DNA from: Megalonaias nervosa
Lineage: Eukaryota > Mollusca > Bivalvia > Unionida > Unionidae
DNA: 64,000 bases
Reading direction: 5' to 3'
NCBI GenBank assembly: GCA_016617855.1
Contig: JAECUM010003632.1
Span: forward strand, 100,615 to 164,614
Positions 1-12,875 of this stretch are shown here, in pieces. How positions within the stretch are numbered: position 1 is the stretch's first letter; each line of letters opens with the position of its first letter. A program made the translations under genes and the position numbers. Under the pieces are notes generated by a model, which worked only from the letters and a program-made list of their open reading frames with translations, was not told where the DNA came from and did no database searches.

Positions 1-640
1 CATATCTCCTGGGATTAGAGAGTCAGCAACTTCCTTGAGGTGGGAAGTGCCACAGCCCCTCTGGAATACAGTCGGACCATCTGCAAAGAATAATAAGTCG
101 CTTTATTCTTCCTGCTTTGGTGTAAGCTGCAACTTTCAGCAAGTCCCACACTTCAGCTGTCCATAAAAGCTCCTTCTAGAGGAGGAAAGTAAGGACTACC
201 ACCAGGAAAAAAGAAAAATCAATTGCTCATTAACAAATCTGATAAAAAAAATATATTTTAGATGTTTGAGTTAAACACATTCAGAGACTATAAACACAGC
301 ACATTATTCATTATTATTATTGGCCATGACCTTGAACATGATCATGGATAGAACAATGAACTTATACCCAGACGCTAGCTTTGGTTATGTCTATAATTAA
401 TAATCTTTGGAAAAATCCCAACTTATTGAACTATCATAATGTAAGGAATTCTTCAAATATATCCACAAACCATATTTCATAAAAAAAATTGCATCCATAA
501 CTGTTATCAGGATCACAGGCCAGTAGATCTATCACAAGTCCCTAGAATGGATTAACATTCCAATGGCTGAAAAAAAAAGTTCAGGAATCTAAGAAAAGAA
601 TGTTTCTTCATTTTGACTGCGGAGTGTTGAAATCATATCT
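1..640. other. AT-rich stretch, no gene recognised
   Basis: No coding segment I can support lies here. The reverse strand of the first 80 bases is open behind a possible splice acceptor (see rejected items). The rest is AT-rich DNA with short homopolymers. It lies downstream of the last TARDBP exon I could find, so it may still be intronic to that gene. Confidence 0.4.
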
Positions 641-654
641 GATCTTCTTGAACC

Positions 655-1145
655 AGAGGAAAATCTTTTAAATGGCAACTATGGCAGCCATATTGGACAT
701 ATGATCAGCACCACTGTCATTTAGGATCAAATAGACATCACTGGAAGTCTTGAAGAAACCACAAATTCAATATGACTATCAATTCAGGAGTAGTGATAAC
801 AAGATCTTCAAGATGGCTATTGTGGCAGACATACTGAATGCAGGATTGGGACCAAGTTAAGACCAATTTAAATTTTACAAGTCTTCATCAAAACCACGTC
901 AGTGTGACCATATAATGTATTCAGAGGAGTAAGAACAACAAGATTTCGAGATGGCCATCACCAAAGCCATATTGACCATAAGACTGGCATTATTTTCAGT
1001 TAGGATCTACTAGATACAATTAGTCTTCTAGTGAAAACCCCATGTCAATATGAGAACCATACTGACTGTAAGATTGGCACTATTTTCATTCAGCACCAAC
1101 TATATACGGTAAGTATTCTGGTGAAAAATCCATGTAGATATGACT
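655..1145. repeat. Degenerate ~140-150 bp tandem repeat, array I, left block
   Basis: Three to four diverged units follow each other. Each carries a phrase like 'aagatggctattgtggc', then 'gcaccattttcatttagg', then 'gtgaaaaccccatgtc'. Unit starts fall near 660, 811 and 949, with a partial unit near 1060. The same consensus reappears at 7.8-9.2 kb and as a fragment at about 6.84-6.93 kb. Units are strongly diverged, so the array is old. No coding capacity is evident. Confidence 0.7.
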
Positions 1146-4100
1146 TTTTGTTTAGGGCTGTTCCAGAAAAATATAAACCCCCTGGGGAGAAGACACTTTC
1201 AAATTCAACCAACCCACAACAGAAGCAATTTAAAAAAATTAAGATCCACCGTCAGATATGTTTTATTAAAAAAACACTGCCCCCCTACATAAGCATATTT
1301 TTTTTACATAATTTCTGGCTGTGGGTTAGTGGGTGGTAGAAATGATTTTAATATTGGGCTGGGGACGAAAGTGATTTAAATGACAGCTAGCTGGAGGTAA
1401 TCTACTGAATTCATATAGATCATATATATCTACTGCATGTTTTTATTTGTATTCATTTATTATAATCAATCTTTTGTCCTTTTGTTCATTTGTCTGTCAG
1501 CCATGTATGTCTCTGATACTGTTAAAATTACAAATTTTCTTGGTGGCTTATTATTTGTAGATGTCATTGATCAGTCCCTTAATACCCACTAATTTAATGT
1601 CCATGAATATAGATTTTATATCTGGGATGTCTATTCTAATACAGAAAACATTAATTTGTATCCTTACTAAACTGTGTTTACTAAAGTGATCACTATGTTT
1701 TGCTATTTTTCTTTGTTCTCAGGCATGTTGCTTTTGATTAGAGTAATAGTTCAATCTTGTATTGCTTTAAATGTGTGGTCAGATGCTACGATTCCCTTGT
1801 TATTATTTTTCAATAAATGTTTTGGTAAACTTACAATACATGATTTGTCTGAAAAAATCATTAATGCCTATGAAAGCGATGTTGCATTATTTCTGCCTAC
1901 TTTTACACTCTATCATTTCTTGTAAGAACAAATATTTCAGTTACCGTTATCTTATTTTTATGCCTTGTTGCAAGACTAATATAAAGTTTTAAAAAAAAGA
2001 AATATAGCAAGTCAAACATTTTTATATCATAAATCAGATTTTTAAAAATGGATGAAAGTCAAGGAATCATTTTTTCCCAGAGTACTCTTAAACTGAATGT
2101 CATTGCAGTTAACTGTATTGTCAACAGCATTAAAATCATCACTGATGGCCTAGCAGTAACATTCTGCACTTTTAATCCAGCTGTCACAGGTTCTATCTCC
2201 CACTTCTAGTCTTTCATATGAGACTTATACCTATGGTCTGAGGGGCTTTCATGGCAGAGTGTAAGATGCTTGTCTCATGATACAGATCTGAGAGGCTTCC
2301 ATGGCAGAGTGGTACAAGATGCTTGTCATGTGATTACTTGCCTCCAATGTGTAAATGAGACTGTTGCCAGTTACTTGTGGAAGGTCAGTGATTCTACATA
2401 AGTGGTGTTTGGTGTTTCAAAAGTACTTGGATTTTCTTCAGCAGTAAAACTGGCTGCCATATATAGATTCTCTTTATCTGAAAATGGTGTAAAGGCCATA
2501 ATGATCTACCGAAACTGGAGATCTGTCTAAATGACTTTGGCTGTTGGAGATAAACATCAAATCAACATAGGCTCCATGTGCCCAAGTGTACTAAGGTGCT
2601 TGCTTTTAAAGATCACTTGCACATCTCACAGAGTAAGTTTTTGTCACAGATCAACCAATTTGGGTTGGTGGTCTTTTGGGGTTCTTCCTCCACCTAATAT
2701 ACTGTTAACCCCACCCCCCCCCAAAAAAACAAACCAAACCAAACTAAATCAACCAACTAATCAACTGTGGCAACAGCAGCAAAGGTACTAGTCCATCATT
2801 TTTGCCACAGCTGTATGAGTTTATAAATTTTGACTCCAGTAATTTTTGTAGACCTTTAAATATTGTCAGTTATGCCTTTCTGACCGTTACCTAAAAGTCA
2901 TCATCAGTTGGTACAAATGGATTTTTCATGGTGAGCATATGAGATGGAGAAGTCTTGAGCAATCCTGCATCACACGCTGCCAAAAAGTTTACATTTTAGC
3001 TCACTTAAAAGTTTCTCTAGCAATGTACATTGCTCCATCCAAGCTATGTTCACCAATACCTGGAGATGTGCATCTGTAATAAATATTTATAACAAAATAT
3101 GAGAATGCATCAGTGTTTTTCAGTTATGCATTTGAACTGAGCAACAACCAGAATCAACAAACCAAGAAATGAAATTATTCACATCTCTCAGGCAGAAGCA
3201 CAGTGTATAATCATAATCTGACAAAAGATTTTTCAATCTTTAAATCTGCCAAATTCTTTTCCAATCATACTGATTCAGTGGACATAATCACCAGAATGGA
3301 CAGAAACAGACCAGAACAGATATAACCAGAAGGTTAAAATAGATTTGAGTAGCTAACTTCACGTGGTTTAGTTAACTGTACATCCTTTATTGTCTTCCCT
3401 TTGATTAATTTCTTACTGAAGCTGAGAAAATAATGTTGCACAAATAAAAAAGAGGCACACTTCTACTCATTATTGTTGTTATTATACTTCTCCATTCCAG
3501 CCTGTTTTTATGATCTTGTTCCCCCACATACTGTTTGTCATGTTTATGATATGTATCTAAATTTGTCACTTACTTTTCCTACTACTATACTGATTGTTTG
3601 TGAATATGCATATCAATGTGAAATGCAACGGGGAGACTAAATCCAAGATAGAAGACCTTTACATTTCTGGATGTATTCTGCTTAGATTCCATGTTTCTGT
3701 ACAAAACTCAAGAGTTCAAGACTCGCTGTACTAATTCAGTTCCCACTGTAAACCTGTGCAAACACCATGATATTAAAATTCAATAACTTAAAATTTTGAG
3801 TGCTCATGTTCAAATTTTTATCAGTACAGACACATCTATGATGACAGCTTTTGTGAAAAGAGAACCATAACAGCTGCACCATTTTCTGGATCTTCACAAA
3901 TTTGAAATGTGTGCTTTCAATACTACACCAAAGAGTCAGGTGCTGATTTCAGTAATGAGTCTTCCAAACTCAAGTCTGTAAAGGGACAGAAATTATGTTA
4001 ATAAAAGAATGTCCCTGACTTTTTTCAGTTACAAGTAGGACAAGCTCTCGAAAGATTCTTTTTACTAAAATATTACTTTCATGATCAACCAATCAGGGGC

Positions 4101-5886
4101 AGTCAAACCATGTATACTATTTTGTCTTCACTGATTTATATAGTATGGTTCTCGTTCTTTTATATCTTAGTAATGTGAGTCCTTCAACAACTCTCAATGG
4201 TTGTATGCTTTTTTTCGACCATGCTGACTGGACACACTGTAAGATAATGGTTAAGTAACAGAAATACCATGGGATAACCAGAGACCAATAAAATCAAATA
4301 AAATGGTCAAGTTATCTCCCCTGCAGGGATGCTGCCAGGATTTCAGGATTTAATCTAAGTTTTCTGTGCATGTGATCTCCAATGAGGAAGTGGTGGTGGG
4401 AGGAATAGCCATTGTTAAATATCTCCCTAACACTTAAATATCTGTCACTCTTTCTTACTGTTCCACTCTGTTAAGGCTCTACTGAAATCAAAATACTCAA
4501 AGAGATGTCATCTCTAGTTGTATAGTGATTATTACTGTGATGTCATTGGGCATAGTTGCGGTGGGGTCTTGGTTGGGATGGCAGAAAGACCATAGGATTA
4601 CTCCATATTTGTCAGCTAATTACGATGTTGTCAAAAGAATTAAACTTTTTCTAACAATTCAGATGGACTATATACTTGATTCAAAATCAATGAACAGGTT
4701 CTAAAATTGATGTGTTTATTTTGGAGCCATGTTCCTCCATCACATTCAAGATCTGAATATACCAAAGGTGAAATTAGAACAGTTGCATCCTAAATTACTA
4801 TTATGGCAACTTTAATGTTATTTAATGTGAGACTTTAATGCCAGAACTCATAGCTTCAGTGATTTTTGGGTTAAAAAACAAATTTCTTCTCAAACAACTC
4901 AATTTGGTGCAGATTACATTGTTTTTTAATGATACTGAGAATTCTTGATGTGTAAAAATTGCACAAGAAACGAACAACATCAGATCAGGAAATTAATACC
5001 ACTTGGGAAAAACTGATAGGCATATGCAGAAATAATGATAGTATTATTTAAATGGAATATGTGGTTACAATACAAGTGCTGGTTCTATAACTTTGCAAAA
5101 TACATCTCGTACAACTTTTCTGTTGTTTCTAACAACACTCTGCAATATGGTAATAATTTTTCCAAACATGAAGTTGACCGACTTTTTACTTTAGTCCCTT
5201 GCTAATTAACTGTTTTAGATTTTACAACAAAACTAAGCACATTTTACCATTTGACAATAATACATGATCACAAATATTTAGATTGTAAGAAAATAGAAGT
5301 TACAATTTTATTAAAAGTATTGATACCAGTAAAACTAAAGGAGATGGTAAAAAAGAATCAGGATGAACCGATTAGTAGTGTAGTAAAGAATCCATATATC
5401 AGAAAGACATCAAGCATTTTTTCATCAATTTCATCATTAGTTAATGACACTGCTTCAAAATGTTGTGTACTAGATAACAGTAATCCAATTTGTAATACAA
5501 ATACCAAATGATGGCTTGGAACTAAGTGCCAAAAGGAATACAGAAAATATCAACATCCTCAAAATATACATAGGAATAACCAAACACAAACAGGACAAAT
5601 TTTATCCATCTTGCTTTGAGTTTACACATTTCAGTCAGTTTCTTATGTTTAATGTCATTCAATTTTTGCACATAGAGAGCATGTACTTCATTTGGTAATA
5701 CATCTGCATGATATGAAAGTTTGTCTCGTTATTCTTTTGTTCTTTATGGTTGTGCAATTTTCAGCATCTCACAGGTATGACCCGATGGGTATTCTCTCTT
5801 TGATATCTCCGTTCCAAAAATAAAAGTTTTCACTAACATGAACTCTGCCAAAGATTCACTTCCTTGAATCAGTGCTTTGCTGCCTC
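1146..5886. other. AT-rich non-coding stretch
   Basis: I recognise no gene or intact mobile element. A short imperfect tandem duplication lies at about 2236-2331, with shared text 'catggcagagtg' followed by 'aagatgcttgtc'. Only short open frames without family resemblance occur. It is probably intronic or 3' intergenic to TARDBP, whose missing RRM2 and C-terminal exons I searched for here and did not find. Confidence 0.4.
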
Positions 5887-6197
5887 TTATGCCAAATTTT
5901 TTTCTCTTCCATAATGTTGTATTAGGGTTTTAAGTCCAACATTCCCACAGTCTGCTTGTTCAGACATGGGTATCTTGAATAAATATAACCGGCATCCTGT
6001 CCATCCAACACGTACATCGGACTCGCACTCAACATCAAATTTGGGCTCAAAATCATACACTGGTATTTCCAGTGACATTTTCCCAATGTCCAAACAGACT
6101 GATATACATGAAATTCATTGTCATCATAGCTATCACCAGCTAGTATCTGCCCACTGAAAACGTCATCTGATGACAAACCCTGTTGTGATTCAGCCAT
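5887..6197 (-). pseudogene. Frameshifted coding-like fragment, unrecognised
   Basis: On the minus strand an ATG at 6197 in good context (accaaaATGGCTG) opens a frame beginning MAESQQGLSSDD, with an acidic N-terminus (GDSYDDNEF). After about 30 codons the apparent coding signal moves to an overlapping frame reading DIGKMSLEIPVYDFEPKF and later DVRVGWTGC, ending at a stop at 5887. One frameshift near 6110 would join them. The acidic start, the YDFEP motif and a following cysteine segment weakly recall multi-copy mollusc proteins with a P2X7-type cysteine-rich C-terminal domain, but I cannot confirm this. The upstream 6200-6600 stretch is richer in CpG than its surroundings and could be a promoter remnant. 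It may instead be a single spliced exon or a chance frame. Confidence 0.3.
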
Positions 6198-6599
6198 TTT
6201 GGTTCCCTGTGTGGCCCTTATTTGAAACATGCATATGTAAAACTTCCATGATGAAAGTAAGGTTAAAACTACCATAAAATGCTTGTTCCAGGGCCCAATG
6301 AACCAATCAAATTTAGTTTAACAGACATTCATGTCAAACTGAAGTATCCAGCTATTTTAACGTTTGCCTTCCTGAATCTGGATGTCGCATCAAATGCTGC
6401 GATATTGCTACTGGCAGTGCGAATTATGTCACGCAATGCACTTTTGAAGTTAGAAGTTGAATAAAAATTGCATACTGCACAAAGCACGGTTGATATCCAC
6501 GACGATGACATAATTTGCGGAAAGCGTATCATTGTTTTAAAAGTACGCGAATTCGTACAAATTAGGTGCACTCGCATGTTTTCTGACCCAATGTTTTTT

Positions 6600-7800
6600 T
6601 CACATTAGACCGCTAGGAGGGGGTTAGATGTGATTTTAAATATATATATTCGTTTTTTTTTTCTGACAACCCCACCAGCAATTTCTCATTTTGTTAACAC
6701 AACCCACAACAGGAGTGATTTTCCTATTCAACCTTCCACTGTCAGAATCAAAATAGTTGAAACACAACCTCCTACAGAAGTTTTTTTGAAGTGCCGTGGG
6801 GGGGGAATTATGTTTTACTGGAACAGCCCTTAGGAGGAATAGCAACAATATGATTTCTAAGACAGAAGCTATGGTAGTCATATCAGCACCATTTTCATTA
6901 ATGACCAACTAGACACTGTATGTACAAGCCATCACCCCCCCCCCAAGTGATGTAAGCATAATTATCTTTATTATAAGTGGCAAAAAAGCATACTTTGGGC
7001 GTAAAAAGTGTGATCTATATACAACATGCCAGAATTACAGAATGTATAAAAAATATACATTTATTTTTGCTACTAACCTGGTTCTGCAGCTAGTCAAAAT
7101 GCTTGTCACAAAGGGCAAGATCCGTATGGATTAGAATCAGAATACAAGCACAAAATATGCTGATAAATTATTTATATTCAGGACTCACTTTAGCTAGTTT
7201 ACATGTCTATTAATGATCATGAAATGAAATTCTGCAACGAGCATGATCATGCGCTTAGAGTGCTGTATTACATTACTCTCATATTCTTCTTTTAAAATTT
7301 GCAAACAGGTGTTGATTTATCCTTTTATTTTATCTGACATGTTCTGAAGTTTGAAAAAATCCATGTAGCATTTTCCATCATATAACATTCACAACTCACA
7401 CCATACAGCATTTCGCATAACATCTGGTGCCATTTTGTTTAAAAATATGTCCTGGTCCGCTAACTAACTAGCTTATCAATATAATGAATCTGCGAGGAAA
7501 AGTTCTTATTTCAAGAAACCCGTATGTTCTCTTGGAAATCGGTTATAGACAGTTGCTATAAATAGTGAATAAGTTAAGTACTCTTATGCTATTCTTATGC
7601 AGCAGTTATCTTAATAAGAATATGCTAACATTTGTATGAGTGGAATTAAAGAGATGATAATAAAAATGACAAAAACAACTTTTTACTGCTTTATTGTTTA
7701 GTTTTTAATTTATAAAAAAAGCATAATCCATACACAGGCAAGTGTGAAACATAATTTGGCAATGACTTATGATTACTCAAAAAGCATAATGGTTGGTTGT
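6600..7800. other. AT-rich stretch with array I fragment
   Basis: Mostly AT-rich DNA with long T, G and C homopolymers (about 6651-6662, 6797-6805 and 6934-6943). A single decayed unit of the array I repeat is visible at about 6840-6930 ('gaagctatggtagtcatatcagcaccattttcatt', quoted in pieces: gaagctatggtagtc, then gcaccattttcatt). No gene recognised. Confidence 0.4.
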
Positions 7801-9190
7801 ATGATTGTAAGAAATCTGTTGGTGAAAACCCAATGTTGATACGAGTCTCCATCTAAGAACAGTGATAACAAGACTATTTAGATGGCTGCCATGACTGCCA
7901 TATTGAATGTCGGATTGGCAGTAATTTCATTTAGGGTCAACTAAATATCATAGCCTTCTGGAGACAACCCCATGTCGATATGACCATCCATTCAGAAGGA
8001 GTAGTAATAATATGTCTGAGTAACTAGACTTTAGATGTACCAATTTCATGTCAATCCTCCAAGTAGTCTAAGAGTAATGATAACATACCTGTTTTAACTG
8101 ATGGATGGGTGACAAACAAGAGGCTAACATAGAAGCTCTTCTGATCTTTGAACTTAAAATCAGAGTGCCAACTATCAACTTGCTGATTAGAATGCAATTA
8201 AATACAATATGTTAGTGATCAGATCTGCATCATTTCATTTAAGATGCGTAGTGATAAAGATATCTGCTCGATGTCCACTGTCGTAGTACAATTTTCAGTC
8301 AGAACCAGCTACATAATGTTACTATATTCTAGTCTAAAATCCTATGTCAACATGACCATCTGTTCAGGAGAAATAGCCACAACAATGAGTTTCAAGATGT
8401 AGCAACATTTGGAAGTTGGATCACAATCAGTACAATCAGTTTGAACTACTTATTGCACACAAAAAGTCTCTAATTTTTTTTAAGAACTTGTCAGTGTGAC
8501 TACCCAATCAAGACAAACAGCTGTAACGAGATTTTTCACAATAACCACTGTGGTGGCCCTTTTGAGACCATTTCTGCATCATTTAATTTTGGAAGTGTTT
8601 TAGTGAAAATCTCATAGTGATATAACTATCTATTCACCAAAAGCAGCAATAAAAATACTTTCAAGGTTGCCACCATGGTTGATATTCATTTACTATCAAC
8701 TGGAAGTCACACAATGTCATTAATCAAAATTCAATGTCAATGTGACCATCTGTTTACGAGTAGTAGTAATAAAATTTTAAACACGGTCACCATGGTGCAG
8801 TTCCGATTGGAATAATTTTTAAATTAGGCCAACTACAAAGAAAGTCTTTTTAATGAAACCTTCATGCTGCTACAACCATCTCTGCAGGATTAAGATTTCA
8901 AGATGGCTGCAATAGTGGCACTATTTCCATTTGGATTCACAGTTCAGCTCAAAAAATCTTCAGTGAAACGCCCATGTCTCCACAACTGTCCATTCAAAAG
9001 AATTCATGATAAGATTCTCAGGATTGCTGCTATGGTGGCACATGTTGGAGGTTTAATCAATACCAGTTTCATTTAGGACCAAATATTTATCGTAAGTCAT
9101 ATAATTAAACCCGATGTTGTTGCAACCATATGTTCAAGAGAAGGAATAATAACAAGATTTTCAAGACGACTGCAACAGCTAACATGAGTT
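7800..9190. repeat. Degenerate ~140-150 bp tandem repeat, array I, right block
   Basis: About nine diverged units run head to tail. Recurrent phrases are 'agatggctgccatg', 'tttcatttaggg', 'gtgaaaaccc' and 'catgtcgatatgaccatc'. They match the units at 655-1145 in the same orientation, so this looks like one dispersed tandem family or a single array split by about 6.5 kb. No open frame of note occurs. Confidence 0.7.
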
Positions 9191-9723
9191 GTTCCAACAC
9201 CATTTTCTTTTGAGACTACCAAGACATTATAATAAACATTTTAGTGAAACTCCAAACTTCATTTCCTTTAACTCTAACCTTCATGTCTACACATTTAAAC
9301 CAAGCAACTCAAACTTTGCATTTTCAGATTATCTTATTTGTCAAAATGATGATGACATGGGCAAATTCATCATAAACAAACAGCTGGAAGAGAAAAATGC
9401 TGAATAATGAACTGCTGAAAGGAATATAACAAATATAAAGAAAATGTTCCTTGGAGCAAACAAGTTGCTAGGAGATAATTCAATTGGTTCCCTTGAAATG
9501 ATTCACGAACCCCATATCTACATGAGGAAGGTGCAATACAAACAAAATTTTATTTAAGAAAGGAAATTGAATCAATGTAAACAGTGTCAGGATGACAAAT
9601 CAAGCTTCTCTAAACTCCATGATATTCTATCACTTGAAGACCATGTACCAGGTCTAGAGTTGTCAGTTTAATGCCATGCAGTAAAATCAAAGAAAACTTG
9701 TAACAATATGAAATAATGCTTAC
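9190..9723 (-). other. Presumed TARDBP intron 3 (partial)
   Basis: Minus-strand DNA following the gtaagc donor of coding exon 3. A short open frame at 9189-9407 (+) has no family resemblance. Nothing else recognised. Confidence 0.45.
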
Positions 9724-9864
9724 GTTGGAATTGGGAATAGTGACATCACACCATCTACCATCAATATTATGCCGCTGTGACATACATCGCATCTGGTCAT
9801 CATACTTGTTGAATCGAATGAAACCATATCCCTTGGACAGCCCAGTTTTGGGATCTCTTTTTAC
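9724..9864 (-). CDS. TARDBP: TARDBP (TDP-43) coding exon 3, second half of RRM1
   Basis: This 141-bp exon gives 47 codons in phase 0. It begins [18 protein letters not shown], where KGYGFIRF is the RNP1 RNA-contact motif of RRM1, and continues to [13 protein letters not shown] and VTIPNSN, hallmarks of TDP-43. The acceptor is ...ttggcag at 9865-9866 and the donor is AAC|gtaagc at 9723-9722. TDP-43 is a nuclear RNA-binding protein that binds UG-rich RNA and controls splicing and stability. The next exon should carry RRM2 (start KVFVGR in known orthologues), but I did not find it to the left. The match to the family is unambiguous; only the exact ends rest on splice-site reading. Confidence 0.93.
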
Positions 9865-11683
9865 CTGCCAATAAAATTTAGTAAACTAAAACTGTAGTTA
9901 AAGTCATACAAGTCATGTAGGCATTCAACACCAATTATTTCAATACTGGGTGTCATTTTTTATAATTTTATTGTACATACCTTTAAATGGCAATTATTTA
10001 GTTTACTTGGATCCTCATACAAACATATTCCTTTGAAAGGTCATAATTCACATGCCTCAAGGAGTATGTATGGCAAAAATCAATGTTAAAGTATATGGAC
10101 ATTTTTAGACGAGATCAATCTAAAGGTGTGATCCAGTACAATCTGGAATGAATGTCACACACTGAGACGTCACAATGAAAGCTACACATGTTGATAAACA
10201 AATCTGTACTACCCTATATTTGGATGATTACACTCGATATGCACTTTTCTTGCCCAATTTAATACATGACCGATATTGTAAAGGTCCATAGTAATTGATA
10301 ATTTTCATCTTGAAGTTTCTCGATAACAGTTAAGGTGCAGATCATTCAATATTCAGGAGTGAATAAACTTTGGTAAGCAAAATTAGTATTTTAAAACAAC
10401 AATTTATATTTCAGACGAGTAACTGCACATACATGACCTGTATGACGTTTACTATAAATGTTACAAGCTGTGAAAATTATAAGTTAAAAAATTTCATCTA
10501 TTTGATTCTTGTGACCTTAGAACTGCATATACTTTTCTACTTTTAATATCTAGATTTATCCTCTATCATACTGGTGGTAGACCATCTTTAAGTCGCATGG
10601 TAATTTGGGGTTTTGACCTGTGTACCAAACTAATGGTCACTGTAATGTGAAATGGAAACCTGTGATACACCACACATTTTCAATTGCATAACATGGAATT
10701 CACCCGAAGTGTAATGGGGTTAAATGTCCCTGGTTCCAAAGAGGCAAAAGGTAAACAAAAAGTCTCATTTCCATTACACAAAATCTACTGAGTAGTTTTT
10801 GAGAAGTCATTTAAAAACTTTCGATTTTAGCAATAGTCAAGTTCTGTTAAGTAGTTTTTATTGTCATTTTTTAGTTATTCTATTTTAGAAATAACTGCCA
10901 TATTTGATAGGAAATCAGCATCACATGTACATATTTGCTCATTCTGCCAGAATGCTTTCCAATGCGGTCAAAATTCTGCTCTAAGTTCCTGAAATTAAAG
11001 ATTTTCAGTTTTTAACAATGATGGCCATATATGATGACAGATATCTGTCATTTGTACAAACTGAAGGCATTTTGGTGCCAGAAAGCTTTCTGAAATTTTT
11101 TTTTAAATCTTGTGAAGCACTTTTGAGAAGTTGTCTAAAGGCTGTTATATTTTCGGTCATGATGGAAATATTTGATGGTGAATTGGAAACATCTGTATAA
11201 ACTTGAAAGGCCTTCATGCCAGGATACTTTGGGCTGTTCCATTTAAACATATATGGTACCAGAGAAGGCAGTTTTTTAAAAATATATGCCAGGGTACTTT
11301 GATTTCACAGAGTTCATATTAAAAATGACAAGAAATTTTAAATTGCATCTATGGGTGAGTACCTCACTTTAAAAGTGTGTTCCCTGGGTCCATTGCATTT
11401 TTTAATGGAACAGCCCTTACTGCCAAGTGTGACTGAGTTGGCTCTGTGGTTTTTTGAGAAAGTTCAGAAAAAGCAATTGTTGATGGATGTAGGGCCACAA
11501 CATAACTCACTTGGCCTTACAGCTAGGTGAGCTAAAACTTCTAGCCTCTGGTATGAAATTATATTTATCCTTTACTAACTGATTCATTTCTAAATGTATA
11601 GAATAAAACATCATCTGCATAAATGTATATGGCAGAATAAAACAATAAAGTGATCAATCTATCAAAGACCTGACTGTCCTCAC
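9865..11683 (-). other. TARDBP intron 2
   Basis: This 1.8-kb intron is bounded by CAG|gtgagg (11683-11682) and ttggcag (9866-9865). It joins codon ...SQ to V..., giving an uninterrupted RRM1. It contains a degenerate tandem repeat at about 10.74-11.27 kb, annotated separately. Confidence 0.88.
10740..11270. repeat. Degenerate ~140 bp tandem repeat, array II
   Basis: Three related units in TARDBP intron 2 share 'actgccatatttgat / atggccatatatgat / atggaaatatttgat', then 'acaaactgaaggc... gccagaaagctttc', then 'tttgagaagt'. Starts fall near 10878, 11008 and 11150. Text differs from arrays I, III and IV although the period is similar. Confidence 0.6.
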
Positions 11684-11853
11684 CTGGGACAGAACAAGTT
11701 CACCAAACTGACTAAAGTAATTCCTTAGATCATCCTCAGTGCTTTTCCATGGCAACCCTAATACAATCAGGTCACTGCATTTCTTCTGCTGGTCAACCCT
11801 TTTTGTCTTGGCACTGATGTTCTCAGTTACTTCATCTCCTTTGCGTTTGTTGT
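11684..11853 (-). CDS. TARDBP: TARDBP coding exon 2: NLS and first half of RRM1
   Basis: This 170-bp exon enters with two bases that complete an Asp codon begun by G at the end of exon 1 (K|D junction). It reads [19 protein letters not shown], a bipartite basic nuclear localisation signal at the same place as in vertebrate TDP-43. It then gives [20 protein letters not shown], in which LIVLGL is the RNP2 motif of RRM1 and LPWKxTExDL is diagnostic of TDP-43. The acceptor is ctaacacag (11855-11854) and the donor CAG|gtgagg (11683). The sequence is open throughout and splices in frame to exon 3. A long upstream intron filled with transposons separates it from exon 1. Confidence 0.94.
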
Positions 11854-12875
11854 CTGTGTTAGAAAATAAAAATGTCATGAGTTAAGTATACAAGTAAACA
11901 CAAATCATCTACCCATACTCATTACACAAATCACATCATAAACAGACATTAAGCAGAAATTTAAAATAATTTAATGAAAACCAGATGCAGATATGTTTGT
12001 TTACCTGTGACTACCAGTAGCACACATAACCAACAAGTCCTGCAGACCTATCAACACTAACAAGACCTTCTCTATATGGCAGTTGATTTTGTTTTCCATT
12101 AATTAGACCAGTTTTCAGTAAGGTGTAACAAAATATCATGTACTGCTAAAGCTGGAAAATGTACATTTAAAATGTTCAGAACCTATATTCAAAACTACTG
12201 CAGGGACTGTAAACATTATGTTCAACTACAAAGTTTGCAAAATACACCTGGACCTTAATTACCTCCAACAGTTTCACAAACTGTTCCAAACCCTATGGAG
12301 CTCAATGGCTTCCTATCTTTCAATTTAACATAATTCTTGACCTTTTTTTTTATTTCACATGATGATGGCAACCATATCTCCCATCACAAGACATAACCAA
12401 TAAATGTAACTGAAGCCCTTACTGCTTTTCCCTCGAGAATATGAATATTTCCTTTTATTCTTCTGAACTGACTATTAACACATTTTAAGACTTAGTTTCC
12501 TTTCCAACCTGAATATACATTGTTTGCTTGATGCCATTTTTAAATAATTCTATAAGCAACAGCTTGATCATGCAGACATTTTCATGAAAAATATGTGCAG
12601 TTTAAAGCATCTAAGGTACTCTTGTGAAGTTAGTCTGGTTCCCTGACCAACTCCACTAAATCTAAAATGAAACCTGGATCCAAATTAAATCCAGACAAGC
12701 CAATAGCTGGGTTTACTGCAAGAATCATATTTCTGTAATTTTTGCTTTTATTCCAGAAGTCCATATTTTAAGGGTCATATTCATAAGAATTAAGGATTCG
12801 CAGGTCCGAGTCCTTTATCAAAAATGAACTCTCTCACAACTCCAGTACCAACATGGCAGATTACCTAAATACAGA

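Noticed and set aside
1..80. Possible minus-strand coding exon behind a 'ttattctttgcag' acceptor, reading GPTVFQRGCGTSHLKEVADS
   Set aside because: Open for only 26 codons to the window edge, no family recognised, and its phase does not continue TARDBP exon 3. Too short to support.
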